Shown in pieces: positions 5,638-9,175 of a stretch of DNA of 9,175 nt; position 1 is the stretch's first letter; each line of letters begins with the position of its first letter. Source of the stretch: Candidatus Aminicenantota bacterium (GTDB lineage: Bacteria; Acidobacteriota; Aminicenantia; Aminicenantales; Aminicenantaceae); contig JAUWTR010000034.1 in the NCBI GenBank assembly GCA_030614645.1, positions 1 through 9,175 on the forward strand, read 5' to 3'. Position numbers and translations under genes: made by a program. The notes under the pieces are model-generated. The model worked only from the letters and a program-made list of their open reading frames with translations, made no database searches and was not told the DNA's origin.

Positions 5638-6702
5638 TTATTTTATTTCAATTTTGCTTTTATCTCCCACTATAAATCTGTAGACAGAAGGCTTAGGGGG
5701 ACATCTAGCAATGCTTGCTCCTCTTCCGATGAGGCTCTCATCAATTCGGCTGCCAACATCACGAATCTCGCTGTCCTCCATCACTATACTGCATTCTATC
5801 TCGGAGTTTATGATCCGGCAGTTTTTCTGGATAGATGAGAAGGGCCCTATGTAAGAATCAACAATATTACACCCTTCTCCTATAATAGAAGGCCCCCGGA
5901 TAATACTTCTCTCCACATGAACATCTTTTTCCAGCACTACCTGTCCGTTTATCTTTGAATATTTATCAACAAACCCTTCGTTTTTGTTTTCTATCGATTC
6001 AAGGATGAGGCGGTTGGCGTCCAAGATATCTTCGATTTTTCCTGTATCCTTCCACCAGTCTTTAACAATGTGAGGCTGCACTTCATAGCCCTGGTCAACA
6101 AGATACTGAATAGCATCTGTGATTTCTAACTCATTCCGCCATGAGGGTTTAATGGCTTTTACTGCTTCAAACACATGGAAGTCAAACATATAAACACCAA
6201 CTAATGCCAGGTTGCTCATAGGTTCTTTTGGCTTCTCAACTAACCTTACAACCTTCCCATCCTTAAGCTCAGCCACACCAAATATCTGAGGATTTGGGAC
6301 TTCTGTCAGCAGTATTTGACTGTTAGGTTTCTTTTTTCTAAAATCCTCTACCAAAGATTTGATTCCATTCTTAAGAATATTATCTCCTAGATACATAACA
6401 AAAGGCTCTTTTCCAAGGAAATCTTCAGATATCATAACTGCATGGGCTAATCCCAAGGGCTCATCCTGTTCAATATAAGAAATGCGAATTCCCCACTGAT
6501 CTCCGTTTCCAACTGCCCCTTGAATATCATCTTTTGTATCACCTACAATAATAGCTATTTCCTTGATCCCAGCCTCTTTTAATGCTTCTATGCCGTAGAA
6601 TAATACAGGCTTATTTGCCACCGGGACCAATTGTTTTGCTTGGGTAAAGGTTAGAGGACGCAGTCTTGTCCCTTTCCCGCCGCTTAATATTAATCCTTTC
6701 AT
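5638..6702 (-). CDS. rfbA (rmlA): Glucose-1-phosphate thymidylyltransferase, long form
   Basis: First step of dTDP-rhamnose synthesis: glucose-1-phosphate plus dTTP gives dTDP-glucose and pyrophosphate. The 354 residues have two parts. The nucleotidyltransferase domain (about 1-240) carries LSGGKGTRLRPLT (6-18), KPVLFYGIEAL (31-41), the metal-binding Asp107 in YLGDN, EKP (156-158), GVYMFD (169-174) and WWKDTG (216-221). The C-terminal part (about 254-350) is a left-handed beta-helix with repeats such as RGPSIIGEGC and DSYIGPFSSI. This marks the long form of RmlA found in actinobacterial StrD-type enzymes, archaea and diverse diderms; E. coli RmlA lacks it. AAAGGA lies six bases before the ATG. 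The gene begins 46 bases after the WecA-like gene. A role as a related sugar-1-phosphate nucleotidyltransferase is possible but less likely given the neighbours. Confidence 0.95.
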   Translation of the reverse strand: MKGLILSGGKGTRLRPLTFTQAKQLVPVANKPVLFYGIEALKEAGIKEIAIIVGDTKDDIQGAVGNGDQWGIRISYIEQDEPLGLAHAVMISEDFLGKEPFVMYLGDNILKNGIKSLVEDFRKKKPNSQILLTEVPNPQIFGVAELKDGKVVRLVEKPKEPMSNLALVGVYMFDFHVFEAVKAIKPSWRNELEITDAIQYLVDQGYEVQPHIVKDWWKDTGKIEDILDANRLILESIENKNEGFVDKYSKINGQVVLEKDVHVERSIIRGPSIIGEGCNIVDSYIGPFSSIQKNCRIINSEIECSIVMEDSEIRDVGSRIDESLIGRGASIARCPPKPSVYRFIVGDKSKIEIK

Positions 6703-6748
6703 ATGTTTTCCTTTATTCTTAAATAGATAGAAATTTTATTATGATTAT

Positions 6749-7819
6749 TTATTTTGAATTTTTTAAATTTATTTTTATATAGCCTAAAAATCGTAACAGA
6801 GAAAAACAAATTATAAAAATAAAAATAAGAAGCAGTATTCTTATTTCTGTATTAACAAATTCAAATAATATCCCACTTACTGAAAATAAAAACGATATTG
6901 AAATCAGGATTATGGTTGTTTTTGTCTCGGAAATCTTTTTCTGTAAAAATCTGTAGTGAAAATGACCGGTATCTCCTTTGAAGATATTCTGTTTTTTATA
7001 AATTCTTCTTATTATGGTAATAATAGTCTCAAGTATTGGCAGAAATAAAATAATAATAGGGATCAATAAAACAATCGCTAAGGAAGCCTTTCTTTGAATC
7101 GCTACCAGGGACAAACATGCAAGCATAAATCCGATCACTAAACTACCGGAATCTCCTAAATATATTTTTGCTTTTGGAAAGTTAAAGGGATAAAATCCGA
7201 GTAATACACCTGATAACACAGCTATAATTAAAACCAGGAGGAATTGAGAAGACAAAAAGGCTAGAACTCCCATAGAAAGGGCTGCAAAGAATGATATCCC
7301 AGCAGCTAATCCATCTATTCCATCTATAATATTAATAGCATTGGTTATGCCGCAGATCCATAAAATAGTTAATAAAAACGACAGGAAGTCATTTATGCCC
7401 TTTGACCCTATAAAAGGAATACTGAGTTCTGCTATTTTAAACCCTGCAAAATAAATCACTGATGCTGCAATGACCTGGACAATAAATTTATTCCAGGCAT
7501 TTGTTCCAATAAAATCATCATATAAGCCTAAACTAAAAATTATCAGTGCTGCAATAATTAATAAAGGGATATTTATGTTTCCAGGGAGATCTATCGCAAT
7601 ATTGTTAGTGACTAACAGATGAACAAATAAGATAGAAATAAATAAAGAAAAAAATATTGAAATCCCCCCCACTCGGGGTGTTTTTTTTTCTTCAAATATT
7701 CTGCTGTTAAATTTATCAAATAAATTATTTTTGAAAACTATTTTTGCCAAAGTCAAAGTTAAAATAAATGATATAAGACCCGAGATAACAAACGTTTCAG
7801 CTATTACTAGTAGTTTCAT
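6749..7819 (-). CDS. WecA/TagO-type undecaprenyl-phosphate sugar-1-phosphate transferase
   Basis: A MraY/WecA-superfamily membrane enzyme (PNPT family) that transfers a HexNAc-1-phosphate, typically GlcNAc-1-P, from UDP to undecaprenyl phosphate. This starts lipid-linked polysaccharide assembly on the cytoplasmic face. At 356 residues it has about ten or eleven hydrophobic segments. Hallmarks are TPRVGGISIF (47-56), the Mg-binding GLYDDFIG (98-105, Asp101 and Asp102), NAINIIDGIDGLAAG (160-174), YLGDSGSLVIGF (220-231, Asp223), and a cytoplasmic loop GDTGHFHYRFL (282-292) with the His-x-His of WecA/TagO enzymes; MraY differs in this loop. AGGA lies nine bases before the ATG. It heads the rml group after a 194-base gap and is very AT-rich. 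The sugar moved cannot be decided from sequence. Confidence 0.92.
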   Translation of the reverse strand: MKLLVIAETFVISGLISFILTLTLAKIVFKNNLFDKFNSRIFEEKKTPRVGGISIFFSLFISILFVHLLVTNNIAIDLPGNINIPLLIIAALIIFSLGLYDDFIGTNAWNKFIVQVIAASVIYFAGFKIAELSIPFIGSKGINDFLSFLLTILWICGITNAINIIDGIDGLAAGISFFAALSMGVLAFLSSQFLLVLIIAVLSGVLLGFYPFNFPKAKIYLGDSGSLVIGFMLACLSLVAIQRKASLAIVLLIPIIILFLPILETIITIIRRIYKKQNIFKGDTGHFHYRFLQKKISETKTTIILISISFLFSVSGILFEFVNTEIRILLLIFIFIICFSLLRFLGYIKINLKNSK

Positions 7820-8013
7820 TAGAAATTTTCCTAAATCAATGTTTAATTATTTTACTACTTTACCACATAATCGCTTTTTTTTTAAATATCATTTAAGTTT
7901 AGCTGAAATTTTCTAAAAGTGTCAGCAAAAAATTCTGTTCTTCTGTTTATAAAATAAAAGAATTACGAAAAATGATTATGAGGCTGTTTCCCATCTAGAT
8001 AATTGAGAGACCC
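7820..8013. other. AT-rich intergenic gap, possible leader of the polysaccharide operon
   Basis: This is the longest gene-free stretch. It lies between the DPM1-like gene and the WecA-like gene and holds a nine-base T run (7875-7883). I see no convincing hairpin with a T tail for a terminator after the DPM1-like stop and no clean -35/-10 pair. TAAAAT-like and TATAAA-like hexamers occur on the minus strand without a partnered -35. No ops/JUMPstart core (GGCGGTAG) is visible. It is the most likely place for a separate promoter of the rml-F0 genes, but only by position. Confidence 0.4.
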
Positions 8014-8724
8014 CTAAGTAAGTCTTAAAAGCAGAACTTTCCAAACCGCCTCTAGGATAATTCTTTTTGATATTTTAGAAACACCCCCTCTCCGCTCTTC
8101 AAAAATAATCGGTATTTCTATAAAGGAAAACCCATTTTTATAAGCTTTATATTTCAATTCGATATTACAACTATACCCTTTTGATTTAATATTATCCAAA
8201 TCTATATTTTCGAGGACATTTCTTCGCCACATATGAAAGCCACTAGTGAAATCATAAATGGGAATTGATAAGATCGTTCTTGAATAAAAACTACCAAATT
8301 TACTTAATATTTTACGCCTTAGGGGCCAGTTTAATATACCGCCACCTTCTATGTTTCTTGACCCCACAACAAAATCACACTCATAGATTTTTTCAATGAA
8401 CGTAACGAGATATTTTGGATTATGGGATAGATCTGCATCCATTATACATAAATATTCATATCCTTTGTTTAATCCCCATTTCAATCCAGTAATATATGCG
8501 GATGCTAATCCCAATTTTCCTTCTCTTTGGAGTAAATAGATATTTTTGTCATGCTTTTGATTGGTTTTAACAATATTGGCTGTTCCATCTGCAGAATTAT
8601 CATCCACTATTAATAATCCGCAATTGCTCACATATGATCGAACTGTAGCAATTAGCTCCCTTATATTTAAAGCTTCATTGTAAGTAGGGATGATAATGAG
8701 CAGCTTTTTACTAATATCGTTCAT
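8014..8724 (-). CDS. DPM1-like polyprenyl-phosphate hexose synthase (GT2 family)
   Basis: A GT-A fold family 2 glycosyltransferase that makes polyprenyl-phosphate mannose or glucose from the nucleotide sugar at the inner face of the membrane. The 236 residues match single-domain DPM1/polyprenol monophosphomannose synthases. Motifs are IPTYNEALNI (12-21), VDDNSADGT (40-48), KLGLASAYITGLKWG (70-84), the metal-binding MDADLSHNP (95-103), GSRNIEGGG (121-129), DFTSGFHMWRR (158-168), and ERRGGVSKISKR (210-221). It has no C-terminal membrane or GtrA domain. The ATG lacks a Shine-Dalgarno sequence and lies 19 bases after the stop of the membrane glycosyltransferase-like gene, suggesting co-expression as donor maker and donor user. 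The family is secure; donor sugar and end use are inferred. Confidence 0.93.
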   Translation of the reverse strand: MNDISKKLLIIIPTYNEALNIRELIATVRSYVSNCGLLIVDDNSADGTANIVKTNQKHDKNIYLLQREGKLGLASAYITGLKWGLNKGYEYLCIMDADLSHNPKYLVTFIEKIYECDFVVGSRNIEGGGILNWPLRRKILSKFGSFYSRTILSIPIYDFTSGFHMWRRNVLENIDLDNIKSKGYSCNIELKYKAYKNGFSFIEIPIIFEERRGGVSKISKRIILEAVWKVLLLRLT

Positions 8725-8743
8725 TTTTTCAATGCTAAATTAA

Positions 8744-9175
8744 TTATCGTATTCTGCCAATATAGAATTTTGGATTCCCTGTGGGCACTGCTCTATAATA
8801 ATTAACCAAAACAGGTTTTTTTCCAAATTCAACGATTTTATCAAATTCTTTAAAAAATCTGTTACACTGTAATGCTTTTTCCCTTCCAGCGGGCTTCCTT
8901 TTATCATATCCGTAATAGGGAATTAATACATAAGAATCCAAAATTGATTCTTTAAAATTACCTCTTAATTTCAGCCCATTAAAATGTCTGATTTTATATG
9001 CTTTTTCAAGTTTTCTAGTATCTAGATCAAGCTCTTGCGGGATAAATATTTTCGAATTAAGAGGTAGATTTGTTTTTATCCAATCTATGGAAAGATTTCT
9101 CGAATCTGGTTTAAGGTCGTATGCATTGACAATAGATTTTACAGGAAGGGATATGGCAATGATCACTGCGCATAA
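8744..9175 (-). CDS. Probable membrane glycosyltransferase (GT39/GT-C type), C-terminal part
   Basis: The frame stays open to the window edge, so this is the 3' end of a longer gene and not a 140-residue protein starting at the internal GTG near 9166. The visible part begins with the end of a hydrophobic helix (LCAVIIAISLPVKS), followed by a soluble segment starting PDSRNLSIDWIKTNLPLNSK. The pattern of D(S/T)R, then WI, then N-P-x-x-SKI just after the last helix is common at the C-terminus of GT39/ArnT-like membrane glycosyltransferases, which use polyprenyl-phosphate sugars on the outer face. Later segments (IPYYGYDKRK, VLVNYYRAVPTGNPKFYIGRI) are not diagnostic. The directly following DPM1-like gene would make the lipid-linked donor. 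The call rests on this short pattern and the neighbour, so confidence is moderate. Confidence 0.5.
   Translation of the reverse strand, partial: LCAVIIAISLPVKSIVNAYDLKPDSRNLSIDWIKTNLPLNSKIFIPQELDLDTRKLEKAYKIRHFNGLKLRGNFKESILDSYVLIPYYGYDKRKPAGREKALQCNRFFKEFDKIVEFGKKPVLVNYYRAVPTGNPKFYIGRIR

Noticed and set aside
670..7916. Plus-strand open frames, for example 670-855, 1058-1294, 1846-2085, 2670-2930, 3663-3920, 4428-4643 and 7731-7916.
   Set aside because: All lie opposite well-identified minus-strand genes or run into them, and none resembles a known protein. The frame at 2887-3108 spans the palindrome and the ends of atpI and atpZ.
7947..7996. A tiny frame of 15 codons on the minus strand in the 7820-8013 gap.
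   Set aside because: It has no ribosome binding site, no recognisable features and a composition expected from AT-rich non-coding sequence.
8350..8366. A short match (CTTGACCCC) to the arm of the 28-bp palindrome inside the DPM1-like gene.
   Set aside because: Only about nine bases match, in conserved coding sequence (GSRNIEG), with no partner arm. It is chance similarity.
8744..9166. A complete 140-residue gene starting at GTG 9166.
   Set aside because: The frame continues without a stop to the window edge, the upstream residues continue a hydrophobic helix, and no Shine-Dalgarno sequence is visible, so it is the tail of a longer gene.

Overview
All recognisable genes in this window lie on the minus strand and read from right to left. 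The window suggests a diderm (LPS-making) bacterium. It holds lpxD, the lipid A acyltransferase gene, next to F-type ATP synthase membrane genes, a dTDP-L-rhamnose pathway and lipid-linked sugar enzymes. Base composition falls from moderate GC in the ATP synthase/LpxD part to strongly AT-rich in the glycosyltransferase part. The small atpZ/atpI genes ahead of atpB-atpE, with no F1 genes beside them, and a long-form RmlA recall Deltaproteobacteria-like and several uncultivated diderm lineages. The sequence alone does not fix the phylum.

In transcription order, the right part (about 9175 to 8014) holds the 3' end of a probable membrane glycosyltransferase (GT39/GT-C type) and a complete DPM1-like polyprenyl-phosphate hexose synthase. 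A 194-base AT-rich gap follows (7820-8013), the longest gene-free stretch in the window. The middle part (7819 to 3239) holds a WecA/TagO-type polyprenyl-phosphate sugar-1-phosphate transferase and a complete rhamnose set: rmlA (long form), a short RmlC-like epimerase, rmlB and rmlD. These genes are tightly packed, and rmlD starts with TTG one base after the rmlB stop.

The left part begins with atpZ, whose ATG shares one base with the rmlD stop. Then come a perfect 28-bp inverted repeat, atpI, atpB (a subunit), atpE (c subunit), a YihY/BrkB-family membrane protein and the 5' part of lpxD. No F1 genes and no b-subunit gene are present, so this is an F0-only cluster.

Read together, the right and middle parts plausibly build a lipid-linked, rhamnose-containing surface polysaccharide. 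The DPM1-like enzyme would charge polyprenyl phosphate with a hexose for the adjacent membrane glycosyltransferase. The left part supplies the ion-conducting ATP synthase sector and a lipid A enzyme. No gap longer than about 115 bases separates genes from 7819 down to lpxD, so read-through from the polysaccharide genes into the F0 genes is likely. The points most worth a second look are the rmlD-atpZ overlap, the hairpin inside the F0 cluster, and the c subunit with its signal-peptide-like leader, Gln/Glu-Thr/Tyr ion site and degraded glycine motif. I found no defence system, CRISPR array, tRNA, rRNA or intact mobile element.
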